Notes: generated from the sequence alone by a model not told the origin. DNA of 64,000 nucleotides from Oceanobacillus indicireducens (GCF_014647195.1 NZ_BMOS01000001.1:14350-78349); one strand, 5' to 3'. Positions 1-8,357 are shown, counted from the first letter of the stretch. Made by a program: numbers and translations.

Positions 1-255
1 CGTGCGGAAGATTATTCTTAATGGAAATTATTCCATCTTAGCGAATATTGCTCTATTGAAACGAAATTAGTGTTCCAAATTCGGTCTTCCCTGGGAGCAG
101 TCCAGACACCTCGAGACTCCTGCGGGAGGATAGGCCTAGGTGAGACCCCGCAGCGGGCTTGCCCGCGAGGAGGCTCACCAGCCGCCCGCGGAAAGCGAGA
201 GGTGTCTGGACTGCGGACCCCGGAAAGAGAGTTGAGGACTTACGCTGAATGAAAG
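1..255 (+). repeat. Composite palindromic repeat, copy 1 (cut by window start)
   Basis: This is the right part of the composite element seen complete at 11048-11599. The 16-bp arms GCAGTCCAGACACCTC (97-112) and GAGGTGTCTGGACTGC (199-214) enclose a GC-rich core with its own apical stem CGGGC-TT-GCCCG (154-165). The right terminal repeat CTTACGCTGAATGAAAG ends at 255. Bases 1-90 match the linker that joins the two hairpin modules in the complete copies, so the other module should lie just left of the window. No gene is visible here. Confidence 0.85.
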
Positions 256-373
256 TATTTGGTTGTTAAGGTGTGAAAGTTGAGTGTATTACATTAACTA
301 TAGCATTTTCCCTCCAAAATCCCAATTTATATGGTATGATTAAAGGGGAAGAAAGATAATGGAGGGGCATAGT

Positions 374-811
374 ATGTATTTTGTCGACCGGAAAAAGATA
401 GAAGAAAACTTAACATATATGGATCATTTACTTAATTTATTAGAAAATGAATCATTTGATTCACCAATCGAAAAACTTGGCAAAGAGCGAATTGTTCATA
501 TCTTAATCGAATCCACACTTGATGTTGGGAATATGATGATTGACGGATTTATTATGCGAGATCCGGGAAGTTACGAAGATATTATCGATATCCTTGTAGA
601 TGAAAAAGTAATTCCAGCCGAACACGAAGTAGCTTATAAAAATTTTATCTCGTTGAGAAAGAATCTCGTCACGGACTATGTGAATGTGGATGAAGTGCAG
701 CTGGATGAAACGATCGCTGAGTGTCTTCCGATGCTTAACGGTTTTAGCTCACATATTCAGGCATATTTGAAGAATGAACTTGGTGTCGCAAATGCTTTCT
801 TAAAAGAATAA
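374..811 (+). CDS. yutE: DUF86 / HepT-like protein YutE
   Basis: A 145-residue all-helical protein that I recognise as the DUF86 family (B. subtilis YutE). Relatives include HepT-type RNases of HepT-MntA toxin-antitoxin pairs, but no MntA-like nucleotidyltransferase partner lies next to it, so here it is probably a stand-alone housekeeping member of unknown role. The start MYFVDRKKIEE follows GGAGGG (361-366) at good spacing and matches the family N terminus; an in-frame ATG 15 bp upstream overlaps the ribosome site and is less likely. It precedes the SufR-like regulator by about 15 bp, suggesting cotranscription. Confidence 0.85.
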   Translation: MYFVDRKKIEENLTYMDHLLNLLENESFDSPIEKLGKERIVHILIESTLDVGNMMIDGFIMRDPGSYEDIIDILVDEKVIPAEHEVAYKNFISLRKNLVTDYVNVDEVQLDETIAECLPMLNGFSSHIQAYLKNELGVANAFLKE

Positions 812-826
812 GCAAAGGTGATGAAG

Positions 827-1459
827 ATGAAAGAAACGACGAAGGAAAGACTCATTGTGATCTTAAAAAAGAATAAGGCAATCACGATGGATGAATTAAT
901 GAAGTTTTTCACAATCTCGGAACCCGCAGTGCGTAAACATCTTCATGAACTTGAAAACCAAGAGCTTGTTAAAAAGAAAAAGCAAAAACAAGAGATTGGT
1001 CGTCCTTATTATACATATGAGCTCACTAAAAAAGGACATGGTCAGTTTCCAAACCAATATGAACAATTACCGGTTGAATTATTACAGGATTTGGAGGAAC
1101 TGCAAGGTCCCGAATCGGTGAAGGCATTGTTATATAAACGGATGGAAAGAGAGCAGGGGCAATTGCTTGAGAAGCTAGATGGAAAGAACTTTGATGAGAA
1201 GGTGCATGCCCTTGTTGAGATGCAGAACGATGCTGGCTATATGATAGATATTGAGGAAACATCAGATGGGGATTATATATTAACGAATTATAATTGTCCT
1301 ATTGTTAACATTGCTAAAGAGTACCGTCACGTCTGTTCCAATGAAAAAATAATGTATAATCATGTATTCGATGAAAGTGAAGTAAGGCCAGAAGGATATA
1401 TTACAACTGGTGCCCATGTATGTAAGTGGGTTATAAAAGCACCAAAAAAAGATGATTGA
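827..1459 (+). CDS. SufR-like winged-helix transcriptional regulator
   Basis: A 210-residue regulator with an N-terminal winged helix (about residues 5-65, ISEPAVRKHLHELE as recognition region) and a C-terminal domain with three spaced cysteines: NCPI, HVCSNE and HVCKW. This arrangement is typical of the SufR-like branch of COG2345, where the cysteines ligate an Fe-S cluster that controls DNA binding; cluster binding here is inferred. Genes for Fe-S assembly lie about 2 kb downstream, which fits an iron-sulfur sensing job. AAAGGTGA (814-821) best serves ATG 827; GTG 818 and ATG 821 are alternatives. The terminator overlaps the stop codon. Confidence 0.8.
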   Translation: MKETTKERLIVILKKNKAITMDELMKFFTISEPAVRKHLHELENQELVKKKKQKQEIGRPYYTYELTKKGHGQFPNQYEQLPVELLQDLEELQGPESVKALLYKRMEREQGQLLEKLDGKNFDEKVHALVEMQNDAGYMIDIEETSDGDYILTNYNCPIVNIAKEYRHVCSNEKIMYNHVFDESEVRPEGYITTGAHVCKWVIKAPKKDD

Positions 1460-1480
1460 TCGCGCAATCATCTTTTTTAT
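1445..1480 (+). terminator. Intrinsic terminator after the SufR-like gene
   Basis: GATGATTG (1451-1458) and CAATCATC (1465-1472) form an 8-bp stem with a 6-nt loop, followed by six T. The A run before it could also serve opposite-strand transcripts coming from yutG. Confidence 0.85.
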
Positions 1481-1490
1481 TGCAAAGAAA

Positions 1491-1535
1491 CATCCGCTCC
1501 GCGCGCATACTTAGCCTGTAACGGCGCTTGCGTTT
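1491..1535. repeat. Short GC-rich repeat fragment
   Basis: The stretch ending GGCGCTTGCG-TTTTT resembles the tail GGGCGCTTGTGCCTTTT near 16790-16803 and the GGGCGCTTACGCCTTT tail of the element ending at 5250. It is probably the remnant of a dispersed Bacillaceae intergenic repeat. It is short, so the call is weak. Confidence 0.35.
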
Positions 1536-1537
1536 TT

Positions 1538-2050
1538 CTAGTCAATTAAACTTTCGGGGTCGACGGTGGAGTGGGCGAGTCTGCTGGATGCCGCTGCTGC
1601 GATTGCACCGACGATGTCATCAAGGAATGTGTTGACGCTGCCAGTTGAATGGTCATTCAGCTTTTTTAAAATCCCTGGTTTCTGTTTGTCGATATAGCCG
1701 TAGTTGGTAAGCCCGATTGATCCATAAACGTTTACAATCGAAAGGGCAATAATTTCATCAATGCCGTATAAGCTTTCGTCTGTAACGATCGTTTCAAGTA
1801 AAGGCTCGTCCAAAAGTTTTTTCTCCGCCAGAACGTCTAATTGAATACCGGTAATGACAGCATTTTGCACTTCTCGTTTGGAGAGGACACGGTTGACATT
1901 GAAGCGGCATTCATCCATCGTTAACTCGTTATGATAGCTTGACTGCAAATAATAAACGAGTTCCGCAATATCCTCGATTTTTACCCCCCGTTTCTCAAGA
2001 AGCTCTCTGGCTTTCTTTTCTAAATCGCTTATCTTTACATGTTTACTCAT
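1538..2050 (-). CDS. yutG: Phosphatidylglycerophosphatase A-like protein YutG
   Basis: A 170-residue protein recognised as YutG, whose C-terminal part (about residues 60-160) is the PgpA fold. Family members may dephosphorylate phosphatidylglycerophosphate, although Bacillus YutG is soluble-looking, unlike membrane-anchored enterobacterial PgpA. The motif YGSIGLTNYGYIDKQKPG and the segment NTFLDDIVGAIAAA are the conserved features visible. It is convergent with the SufR-like gene and divergent from yutH, sharing a gap of about 90 bp with it. Function by family only. Confidence 0.8.
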   Translation of the reverse strand: MSKHVKISDLEKKARELLEKRGVKIEDIAELVYYLQSSYHNELTMDECRFNVNRVLSKREVQNAVITGIQLDVLAEKKLLDEPLLETIVTDESLYGIDEIIALSIVNVYGSIGLTNYGYIDKQKPGILKKLNDHSTGSVNTFLDDIVGAIAAAASSRLAHSTVDPESLID

Positions 2051-2140
2051 TTTATCACCTTTTTCAAATAGTGGTTAAGTTAAGTTCTTCTTATTCATAT
2101 AGTTTAAGTATACCCATATCATTATGAGGAGGATCTTAAC

Positions 2141-3112
2141 TTGTCTTTGCGTGAGTTGTTAACTAATTATTATCAAATACATCCGGAAGAAAAATTGGTG
2201 ATTGATGGAAGAACTGGATATCTTGCGGACGGTTTCGTTTATTTTAACATGGAATCCCGGAATCTTGAAATGATTCAGATGGAACAAGCGGTACTTGCTT
2301 ACTACTTAATGGAAAATGGTTTCCGACATATCGCGCTACCTGTTAAAAATATGAATGAAGAATGGTTTACAGAATATCAAACATCTACGTACTTAATTTA
2401 TCAAGTGAGTGATCGGAATACGGTAAAAGAAAGCTTAGGCAGAAATTTAGCGTTATTTCATGAAACGGGTTCCGCGTATTATTATGAGCCCCAGTCCATT
2501 TCAAGTTATGGGGAATGGAAGCGCCTTTGGACGGATAAGCTGAATTTATTTGAAGAACGGATAGCTCAGCTCACAACAGAGGAAACGGTATCTCCAACAA
2601 TTTTTGATGTTCTACCCTATATTATAGGTATGAGTGAAAATGCTATTCAATACCTGCGGGAAACAGAAGAAAATGAAGCACGTTATACGGAAGTCGATCA
2701 AGGGACAATAGCCTTTCTCCGGTTCAATAATCAAGTGGAACGTGAAGTAATCTGGCCTGATGAGCTGTGCTTCGATCATCCTGCCAGGGATATAGCTGAG
2801 TATATCCGCAATTGTCTTTTGAGTGGACAGTCGGACAATGTATTGCATGAATTCTTTAGAGATTATCAGGCCATAAGGCCGCTTTCCGTATTTAGCTGGC
2901 GACTAATTTATGCGCGCTTACTTTTTCCCATTCATTTTTTTGATGCGGTGGAACCATTGATCAATGGGGAAAACAGTCAAACAGGAGAGGCTGGACTTTA
3001 TAAAATGATTAAATTGCAGGAAGTATATGAAGAGCGCTTACGTAATTTTTACGAGAAAATGGAAATCGATAAGGAAGCATTTGAGCTTGTTGAGGCGGAT
3101 TGGCTTTCATGA
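2141..3112 (+). CDS. yutH: Spore coat-associated protein YutH
   Basis: A 323-residue protein recognised as YutH, a CotS-related kinase-like protein found in the spore coat of Bacillus. It indicates that the host is an endospore former. The start is TTG, with GAGGAGG at 2126-2132 and about 8 nt of spacing, giving MSLRELLTNYYQIHPEE. No complete kinase catalytic set is evident (for example no clear HxDxxxxN followed by D), as is usual for coat members of this fold. It is convergent with the nfu-type gene. Confidence 0.85.
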   Translation: MSLRELLTNYYQIHPEEKLVIDGRTGYLADGFVYFNMESRNLEMIQMEQAVLAYYLMENGFRHIALPVKNMNEEWFTEYQTSTYLIYQVSDRNTVKESLGRNLALFHETGSAYYYEPQSISSYGEWKRLWTDKLNLFEERIAQLTTEETVSPTIFDVLPYIIGMSENAIQYLRETEENEARYTEVDQGTIAFLRFNNQVEREVIWPDELCFDHPARDIAEYIRNCLLSGQSDNVLHEFFRDYQAIRPLSVFSWRLIYARLLFPIHFFDAVEPLINGENSQTGEAGLYKMIKLQEVYEERLRNFYEKMEIDKEAFELVEADWLS

Positions 3113-3132
3113 GGGTAATTATGATTTGGCAT

Positions 3133-3164
3133 AAAAAGAAAAAAGGCAGCTTTAGTTCGCTGCC
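3133..3164 (-). terminator. Terminator of the Nfu-type gene
   Basis: GGCAGC (3145-3150) pairs with GCTGCC (3159-3164). Read on the minus strand the stem is followed by a T-rich run (complement of 3133-3144), so it ends transcripts from the Nfu-type gene. Confidence 0.8.
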
Positions 3165-3167
3165 TCA

Positions 3168-3392
3168 TTAGAATACTTGTTCAATTTCCTTAACGCCTGG
3201 AACTTCTGCCATTAAAGCACGCTCAATTCCGGCTTTTAATGTAATCGTGGAACTTGGGCAGTTACCACAAGCACCCATCAAACGGAGTAGGACAATACCG
3301 TCCTCATCCACATCTATTAATTCAACATCTCCACCATCACGGAGCAAAAATGGACGTAATTTGTTTAAAACTTCTTGTACTTGCTCATGCAT
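3168..3392 (-). CDS. yutI: NifU C-terminal domain Fe-S scaffold (YutI/NfuA type)
   Basis: A 74-residue protein that is just the NifU C-terminal (Nfu) domain. The motif [10 protein letters not shown] carries the CxxC pair that bridges a 4Fe-4S cluster between two subunits before transfer to client proteins. [27 protein letters not shown] is the standard N terminus, and the start follows AGGGGGATG. The gene is divergent from yuzD and the HesB-type carrier, making a small Fe-S maturation group. Length is normal for the Bacillus member. Confidence 0.93.
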   Translation of the reverse strand: MHEQVQEVLNKLRPFLLRDGGDVELIDVDEDGIVLLRLMGACGNCPSSTITLKAGIERALMAEVPGVKEIEQVF

Positions 3393-3561
3393 GAATCACA
3401 TCCCCCTTTCGTCATACTAGTAAAAAAATGGATTTGCTAATGAATCTATTGGTAACACTTAAAACTTCTATCGATTAATTATATTGTACCTTTGCTTCTC
3501 TATTTTGTAAAATGAAAGAAACTCCCTTTTTATAAATCAAGGAGAGGTAGGAGGCGTGCCA

Positions 3562-3894
3562 ATGAGTGCAAAAGTTAAAGTTACCATCTACGGGGCGGAA
3601 CAGCTCTGTGCCAGTTGTGTAGGAGCACCAGGTTCAAAAGATACGTATGAATGGCTGCAAGCTGCAATCGGGCGGAAATATGGAACAGATGCCATTACTT
3701 ATGAGTATGTCGATATAGATGAGCCACAAACAGAAGAGAAGCACCAGGACTTTGTCCGTCGAATCGTTGAGGAAGATTTATTTTGGCCAATTGTATTTGT
3801 CGATGAGGACTTGGTCGCGGAGGGGATTCCCCGCTTGAAAACAGTTTATCAATCATTGGAAGCAAAGGGACTCGTGCCGGTTGAGGAGATATAA
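3562..3894 (+). CDS. yuzD: YuzD-family (DUF1462) thioredoxin-fold protein
   Basis: A 110-residue protein of the YuzD family. The N-terminal strand VTIYGAEQLCASCVGAP contains a CxxC pair at the position used by thioredoxin-like proteins, and FWPIVFVDEDLVAEG with its following segment resembles the cis-Pro region. The role is unknown; its position between the Nfu and HesB-type genes suggests redox support for Fe-S cluster work (inference). ATG 3562 lies 8 nt after AGGAGG; the GTG 6 nt upstream is too close to that site. Confidence 0.85.
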   Translation: MSAKVKVTIYGAEQLCASCVGAPGSKDTYEWLQAAIGRKYGTDAITYEYVDIDEPQTEEKHQDFVRRIVEEDLFWPIVFVDEDLVAEGIPRLKTVYQSLEAKGLVPVEEI

Positions 3895-3965
3895 ACAGAA
3901 CGATTGCTTAAATTATTTATCATTTGTATAATTAAAGGAAAATGAGACCGAAGGAGGTAATGCAT

Positions 3966-4322
3966 ATGTCAATTATAATAACGGATAAGGCGAGCGTTCA
4001 AATCAAAGAGATGATGCAGGATGAAGAGGAAGGGGTACGCCTTCGTTTTGGTGTGCAAGGTGGAGGCTGCAGCGGCCTTTCATACTCCTTAGGATTTGAT
4101 GAAGAAATCAACGAAGAGTTAGATGTCGTGGAAGAAATAAATGGTATTCCAGTCGTCCTGTTCAGCCAGGACCTTCCTATTATCGAAGGGACGAAGATTG
4201 ACTTTAAAGAAAACTTGATGGGTGGGGGATTCAGTATCGATAATCCAAATGCTGTACTGTCCTGTGGTTGCGGCTCATCTTTCCGTCCGAAAGAATATGA
4301 TGGACCAGTTGAAAAGTGTTAA
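3966..4322 (+). CDS. yutM: HesB/IscA-family iron-sulfur carrier (YutM/ErpA type)
   Basis: A 118-residue A-type Fe-S carrier. Conserved cysteines appear in GGGCSGLSYSL (about residues 33-43) and in the terminal SCGCGSSF, the pattern that binds a cluster or iron. It probably delivers clusters to apo-enzymes together with the neighbouring Nfu scaffold. The start at 3966 follows GGAGGT (3953-3958); two upstream in-frame ATGs are poorer. The stop overlaps the start of the Crp/Fnr gene by 7 nt, implying cotranscription and perhaps coupled translation. Confidence 0.92.
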   Translation: MSIIITDKASVQIKEMMQDEEEGVRLRFGVQGGGCSGLSYSLGFDEEINEELDVVEEINGIPVVLFSQDLPIIEGTKIDFKENLMGGGFSIDNPNAVLSCGCGSSFRPKEYDGPVEKC

Positions 4323-4999
4323 AGGACACGAGTAGACTTTGTGTAGCGAAAGTTCCATTCTTCAACCATTTAACGCATGAAGAAATGGTTAAAATTGCTG
4401 AAAGAAGTACCCATAAGAACTATCGAAAAGGGGAAATTATTATCCATGATGGCGACCCATTGGATTACTTATACATCGTCCACCAGGGAAGAGTGAAGAT
4501 TTACCAAGTTTTTGAATCTGGTAAAGAACAATTATTACGTATCTTGGAACCTGGTGAGTTCATGGGGGAAATGGCGATTTTCACAAAGAAAGAAATGGAC
4601 AGCTATGCAGAAGCGATCGAAAAGTCGGAGATCTGTGCAATCCATCGGGACGAGATGCAGTTATTAATGAAGGAACACCCATCGATTGCACTGAAAATCT
4701 TAGAGCAATTTAGTAAGCGTTTGGACCAAACTGAGAAGCTCGTTGGAGAATTGAGTTCGAAAGATGTGGAAATGCGGATTGCTACGTATTTAGTTGAACT
4801 CGTGGGAAAAAATAAGCAGCTGGACATTGTGCTTCCAATGAGTAAAAAAGATCTTGCATCCTATTTAGGAACAACGCAAGAAACAGTAAGCAGACGGCTG
4901 TCTACATTTCAGACAAACAACTGGATTGTGCAAGATGGTCATCGGAAAATAAAAATAATGGACCTAGAAGCACTGAAACAAGTTGCAGTACTAGAATAG
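4316..4999 (+). CDS. Crp/Fnr-family transcriptional regulator
   Basis: A 227-residue regulator: cyclic-nucleotide-like beta-roll at about 15-130 (GEFMGEMAIF) and a C-terminal helix-turn-helix at about 165-215 (MSKKDLASYLGTTQETVSRRLSTF), which is the classic Crp signature. Only two cysteines are present, so a Bacillus Fnr-type or E. coli-type cysteine-ligated 4Fe-4S cluster is unlikely. The effector is unknown. GTG start overlapping the carrier gene suggests it is read with the Fe-S operon and may sense oxygen or redox state (inference). Confidence 0.85.
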   Translation: MLKDTSRLCVAKVPFFNHLTHEEMVKIAERSTHKNYRKGEIIIHDGDPLDYLYIVHQGRVKIYQVFESGKEQLLRILEPGEFMGEMAIFTKKEMDSYAEAIEKSEICAIHRDEMQLLMKEHPSIALKILEQFSKRLDQTEKLVGELSSKDVEMRIATYLVELVGKNKQLDIVLPMSKKDLASYLGTTQETVSRRLSTFQTNNWIVQDGHRKIKIMDLEALKQVAVLE

Positions 5000-5000
5000 A

Positions 5001-5040
5001 AAAAGGAGCCTCCTTCATATAGGATTAGGCTCCGATTTTT
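5001..5040 (+). terminator. Terminator after the Crp/Fnr gene
   Basis: GGAGCCT (5005-5011) and AGGCTCC (5027-5033) form a stem, followed by GATTTTT. Confidence 0.85.
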
Positions 5041-5089
5041 ATTGTATAGAAAACTATAGATAAAAAAGCTATGATAACTTAGGTATCTA

Positions 5090-5250
5090 GGGCTAGCCAC
5101 GTCCGGCTCCAGCGCCCAGCAACTATCAAACTTCACACTCCTCCAATCGATAAGTCAACATCAACTCACTATCGTTCGTTGTGTTTCCTTTATCTCATTC
5201 CGAAGTGCTCCAGTTTGTACGTTGCTAAACGGGCGCTTACGCCTTTGTTA
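5090..5250. repeat. Dispersed intergenic repeat with AGCGCCC ends
   Basis: AGCGCCC-AGCAA near 5111-5123 is inverted as TTGCT-AAACGGGCGCT near 5221-5236. The preceding CTAGCCACGTCCG recurs as CTAGTCACGTCCG around 14078-14090, and GCTCCGGCGCCCG at 27772 looks like another fragment. I read this as a dispersed non-coding repeat placed exactly between the convergent crp-like gene and yumC. Confidence 0.55.
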
Positions 5251-5251
5251 T

Positions 5252-6244
5252 TTAGAAAATAGCCATGTCGGTGGAGTGTCTTGGTTGGACGCGTGCTTTT
5301 GGATCCATATAGCGCATGGCGTTGTTGACTGCCGTTGGTCCCTCACCAAAGCCGGTCACAATCAATTTAACTTTACCATCGTAGGTTGTCACATCTCCAG
5401 CAGCATAAATGCCTGGAATATTTGTTTCCATTTTTGTGTTGACGACAATACTATTCTTCTCGATTTCCAGTCCCCAGTCTTTAATTGGACCGAGGGAAGA
5501 AATGAACCCGTAATTACAAATGAGCTCATCCACATCCAGGGTGATTTTACTTTCTCCACGCACTTCCTGGAGTGTTAGTGAATTGATCCGGTCAGTCGCT
5601 GTTATTTCTTGTGCTGCATATGGAGTAATGACTTCAACCGCTGAATTTTTTAGCTGTTCTACACTCGCTTCGTGGGCGCGGAATTGGTCTCTGCGGTGGA
5701 CGAGCGTTACGCTTTTTGCGGATTTCTCGAGCATCAGGCTCCAATCGAGAGCGGAGTCTCCACCACCAAGGATGACGACATTTTTATCCTTGAAATGGTT
5801 CATATCGGTAACATGATAATGCAAGTTAATTCCTTCGAAGTCCTCGCTATTATCAATATTTAAACGTCTCGGAGTAAATGCGCCGTTTCCAGCTGTAATA
5901 ATAATTGTTTTCGTATAGTGAACGTCTCCACCCTTACTGACAAGCTTGAAGCTATCATCTGCCAATCGTTCGACTGTTTCAATTTGCTGGTCAAGAATGA
6001 TTGTTGGATCAAAGAACTTCGCTTGCTCTTCTAAATTATCGATGAGATCAACTGCCTTAATCTTTGGGAAACCAGCGACATCATATATATATTTCTCCGG
6101 ATAAAGGGCTGCAAGCTGTCCACCGATTTGTGGTAAACTCTCAATAATCTTTACTTTCGCTTGACGCATTCCACCATAAAAAGCAGTAAACAAACCTGCT
6201 GGTCCGGCACCTATTATTGTTATATCATAAAGTTCTTCAGACAA
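5252..6244 (-). CDS. yumC: Ferredoxin/flavodoxin-NADP reductase, thioredoxin-reductase type
   Basis: A 330-residue FAD flavoprotein that moves electrons from NADPH to ferredoxin or flavodoxin. The FAD-binding [14 protein letters not shown] sits at the N terminus and the NADP-binding [13 protein letters not shown] near the middle. There is no redox CxxC, which separates it from thioredoxin reductase. The C-terminal YAAGDVTTY is the second FAD contact. I chose TTG at 6244 because GAGAGGGA lies 6 nt upstream and [12 protein letters not shown] fits the family; the open frame extends 12 codons further. It is divergent from yumB. Confidence 0.92.
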   Translation of the reverse strand: MSEELYDITIIGAGPAGLFTAFYGGMRQAKVKIIESLPQIGGQLAALYPEKYIYDVAGFPKIKAVDLIDNLEEQAKFFDPTIILDQQIETVERLADDSFKLVSKGGDVHYTKTIIITAGNGAFTPRRLNIDNSEDFEGINLHYHVTDMNHFKDKNVVILGGGDSALDWSLMLEKSAKSVTLVHRRDQFRAHEASVEQLKNSAVEVITPYAAQEITATDRINSLTLQEVRGESKITLDVDELICNYGFISSLGPIKDWGLEIEKNSIVVNTKMETNIPGIYAAGDVTTYDGKVKLIVTGFGEGPTAVNNAMRYMDPKARVQPRHSTDMAIF

Positions 6245-6415
6245 CAGAATTCCCTCTCTCTGTACTATAATTATCAACAATCTAATCCTACCATAAAACG
6301 AAACCGAATCGTTACTATCTAGCTCATGAACAAAAGGAAAAATGGTTTATTTCGCAGGTGAATAATTCTATTGTAACAAACGTGTAACATTTACATTTTA
6401 TTTTCATTACAATTG

Positions 6416-6424
6416 TGTTATAAT
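6416..6424 (+). promoter_or_regulatory. Extended -10 promoter for yumB
   Basis: TGTTATAAT is a perfect extended -10 (TGnTATAAT). No strong -35 is seen at 16-18 bp. It lies about 110 bp before yumB, leaving a leader of roughly 100 nt in which I see no obvious riboswitch. Confidence 0.55.
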
Positions 6425-6534
6425 CTTATGATGTAATTCGTATATACGAAAAATAGCCAATCTGTTATCGAGTTCTATACAGAAATTTTAAGTAATTTTA
6501 AGTAAATCTAAGGCTGATGGAGTGTTTTAAAAAG

Positions 6535-7755
6535 ATGTATAAACCACATATCGTAATTTTAGGAGCGGGATATAGTGGTCTTATGACCGCTACTAAATTA
6601 CAGAAGTTATTGCGCCGGAATGAAGCAGATATTACGCTCGTGAATAAACATGATTACCATTATCAAACGACTTGGCTTCATGAAACGGCGGTAGGATCAT
6701 TAAAGCCGGAGCGAACAATGATTCCAATTCGTGATATCATCAATCAAGATAAGATAAACTTTGTAATCGATGAAGTAACAATGATTGATGAGAAAAATAA
6801 GAAGGTAAAGCTTCTAAACCAGGAGCTTTCTTATGATATCCTTGTCGTTGGGCTAGGATTTGAAGCTGAAGCTATCACAAATCCGAATTTAAATGAAAAT
6901 ATTTTTCCGATTGGAAATTTAAATAATGCAAGAGTCTTGAGAGAACATTTGGAATATAACTTTGCCAAGTATGCGAACGAAGAAGAGAAGAATGCTGCAC
7001 GGATTAATATTGTTATTGCAGGTGGAGGATTTACCGGAATTGAATATGCCGGTGAACTCGCTGACCGGATTCCAGAGCTCGGCAGTGAGTATGATGTGGA
7101 ACGAACGCAGGTCCGTATCATTATAGTAGAATGTGAATCTACTATTCTACCAGGATGCAAGCAAGAATTTGTAAATTATGCAATGAACTCTCTTGAATCT
7201 CGTGGTGTCGAATTTATAATGGACGCTAAAATTGTTGAATCGAAACAAGATCGTGTTGTCTATGAGAAGGAAGGAAAGCGTGTCGAAATCCCAGCAAAGA
7301 CAATCGTCTGGACTGCTGGTGTCCGTGGTAATTCATTGCTTGAAAAATCAAGTATCCCGACTGTTAATGGAAAAGTAGAGGTTAAAAGCGATTTACGCGT
7401 TCCGGGTTATGACGATGTCTATGTCTTAGGAGACTGTGCACTGATTACGAATCCGGAAACAGGAAGGCCATACCCAGCGAATGCGGAAACGGCAATTGCT
7501 TCTGCTGGAATTGCAGCTCGGAATATAAAAGCGCAAATTAATAAAAAAGCATTATTACACTTTCGATCAAGAAAGAAGGCGATCATTGCTTCACTCGGCT
7601 CATCCGACGGTGTTGCCATATCATTAAACGGTCGGCAGCATTTCGGGTGGAGAGCGACAATTATGAAGAAACTTTATTTAAATAGATACTTACTCCAATT
7701 AGGAGGAATCCATCTATTAATGAAGAAAGGCAGATTTAATTTCTTCCATATGTAA
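6535..7755 (+). CDS. yumB: Type II NADH dehydrogenase-like flavoprotein YumB
   Basis: A 406-residue monotopic FAD/NAD(P)-dependent dehydrogenase of the NDH-2 family, which passes electrons from NADH to quinone without pumping ions. Visible are the FAD site VILGAGYSGLMTATKL, the NAD site VIAGGGFTGIEYAGEL, the motif TIVWTAGVRG, and the second FAD site VYVLGDCALI. The order matches B. subtilis YumB more than Ndh. MYKPHIVILGAG fits the family start; an ATG six codons upstream (6517) is possible. YuiB follows, as in B. subtilis. Confidence 0.9.
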   Translation: MYKPHIVILGAGYSGLMTATKLQKLLRRNEADITLVNKHDYHYQTTWLHETAVGSLKPERTMIPIRDIINQDKINFVIDEVTMIDEKNKKVKLLNQELSYDILVVGLGFEAEAITNPNLNENIFPIGNLNNARVLREHLEYNFAKYANEEEKNAARINIVIAGGGFTGIEYAGELADRIPELGSEYDVERTQVRIIIVECESTILPGCKQEFVNYAMNSLESRGVEFIMDAKIVESKQDRVVYEKEGKRVEIPAKTIVWTAGVRGNSLLEKSSIPTVNGKVEVKSDLRVPGYDDVYVLGDCALITNPETGRPYPANAETAIASAGIAARNIKAQINKKALLHFRSRKKAIIASLGSSDGVAISLNGRQHFGWRATIMKKLYLNRYLLQLGGIHLLMKKGRFNFFHM

Positions 7756-7787
7756 AGCAAAGGCTATATGTCTTTGCTTTTCTTTCT
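7754..7787 (+). terminator. Terminator after yumB
   Basis: AAAGCAAAG (7754-7762) pairs with CTTTGCTTT (7772-7780), followed by TCTTTC. It separates yumB from yuiB, so yuiB is at least partly transcribed on its own or by readthrough. Confidence 0.75.
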
Positions 7788-7842
7788 ATTTATTATAAAA
7801 TAAGCGTGGGTGTTATCTAACGAAGCGAAGGGAGTCACATCA

Positions 7843-8154
7843 TTGATACAGCTAGTAGTTTCCATTATGTTATATTTTGTCATTTTCTTTGGTATCGCTT
7901 TTATTTTAAATATGCTTTTAAGAAGAACTTGGCTTATGTCTATTCTATATCCAATTGTTGCCATAATGATTATCGATGGCATTTCCACATTTGATTATTT
8001 TACGAACACAGCGGAATCTTTTAAACTATTAGGAGATACACTTGCTGCTTTAAAAATTGCTGACTATGTTATTATGGGAGCCGGTTTCCTCGGTACAATA
8101 GTTTCGGGATTTACAATTCGTATTTTAAGAAGAAGTGGATACCAAATGTTTTAA
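7843..8154 (+). CDS. yuiB: YuiB-like small membrane protein
   Basis: A 103-residue protein with about three membrane segments: VVSIMLYFVIFFGIAFIL, WLMSILYPIVAIMII and YVIMGAGFLGTIVSGF. The motif FFGIAFILNMLLRRTWLMSILYP is characteristic of YuiB, found beside yumB in Bacillus. Function is unknown. I place the start at TTG 7843, 8 nt after GGGAG (7830-7834), rather than at the first in-frame TTG at 7810, which has no ribosome site and would add charged residues before the first membrane helix. Confidence 0.8.
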   Translation: MIQLVVSIMLYFVIFFGIAFILNMLLRRTWLMSILYPIVAIMIIDGISTFDYFTNTAESFKLLGDTLAALKIADYVIMGAGFLGTIVSGFTIRILRRSGYQMF

Positions 8155-8168
8155 TGATTATAACTGGA

Positions 8169-8202
8169 TAAAAACCACAGTCCATGTGCACTGTGGTTTT
8201 TA
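8169..8202 (+). terminator. Terminator after yuiB
   Basis: AAAACCACAG (8171-8180) pairs perfectly with CTGTGGTTTT (8191-8200). Confidence 0.85.
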
Positions 8203-8302
8203 GGATATTGTATAGATGGTAAACAAAGAGTTACAGCATTTCTCTGAAGAAGAAATTTACCATTTTAATTTTTCTTTTATTAGCCTTAGTTTGTAAAAAT
8301 TT

Positions 8303-8311
8303 TGTTATAAT
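8303..8311 (+). promoter_or_regulatory. Extended -10 promoter for putB-putP
   Basis: TGTTATAAT is an extended -10 about 100 bp before putB. The predicted start of transcription (near 8318) lies upstream of the cre site, as expected for a CcpA roadblock. Confidence 0.5.
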
Positions 8312-8343
8312 AAGATTTAGCTTTTAAAAAATATACCCTTTAA

Positions 8344-8357
8344 TGAAAGTGCTTTCA
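8344..8357 (+). promoter_or_regulatory. Catabolite-responsive element (cre) before putB
   Basis: TGAAAGTGCTTTCA differs by one central base from the optimal palindrome TGAAAGCGCTTTCA bound by CcpA. It lies 54 bp before the putB start codon and about 30 bp downstream of the predicted transcription start. CcpA itself is encoded in this window (33000-34004). Repression of proline use by preferred sugars is the natural reading (inference). Confidence 0.75.

Noticed and set aside
70-252. Open frames inside the composite repeats (also 11063-11329, 11079-11324, 22156-22392, 62422-62662)
   Set aside because: They read through GC-rich palindromes, have no ribosome sites and appear in several copies on either strand; products of the repeat, not genes.
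4316-4999. Fnr with an oxygen-labile Fe-S cluster
   Set aside because: The protein lacks the C-terminal cysteine group of Bacillus Fnr and the N-terminal group of E. coli Fnr; only called Crp/Fnr family.
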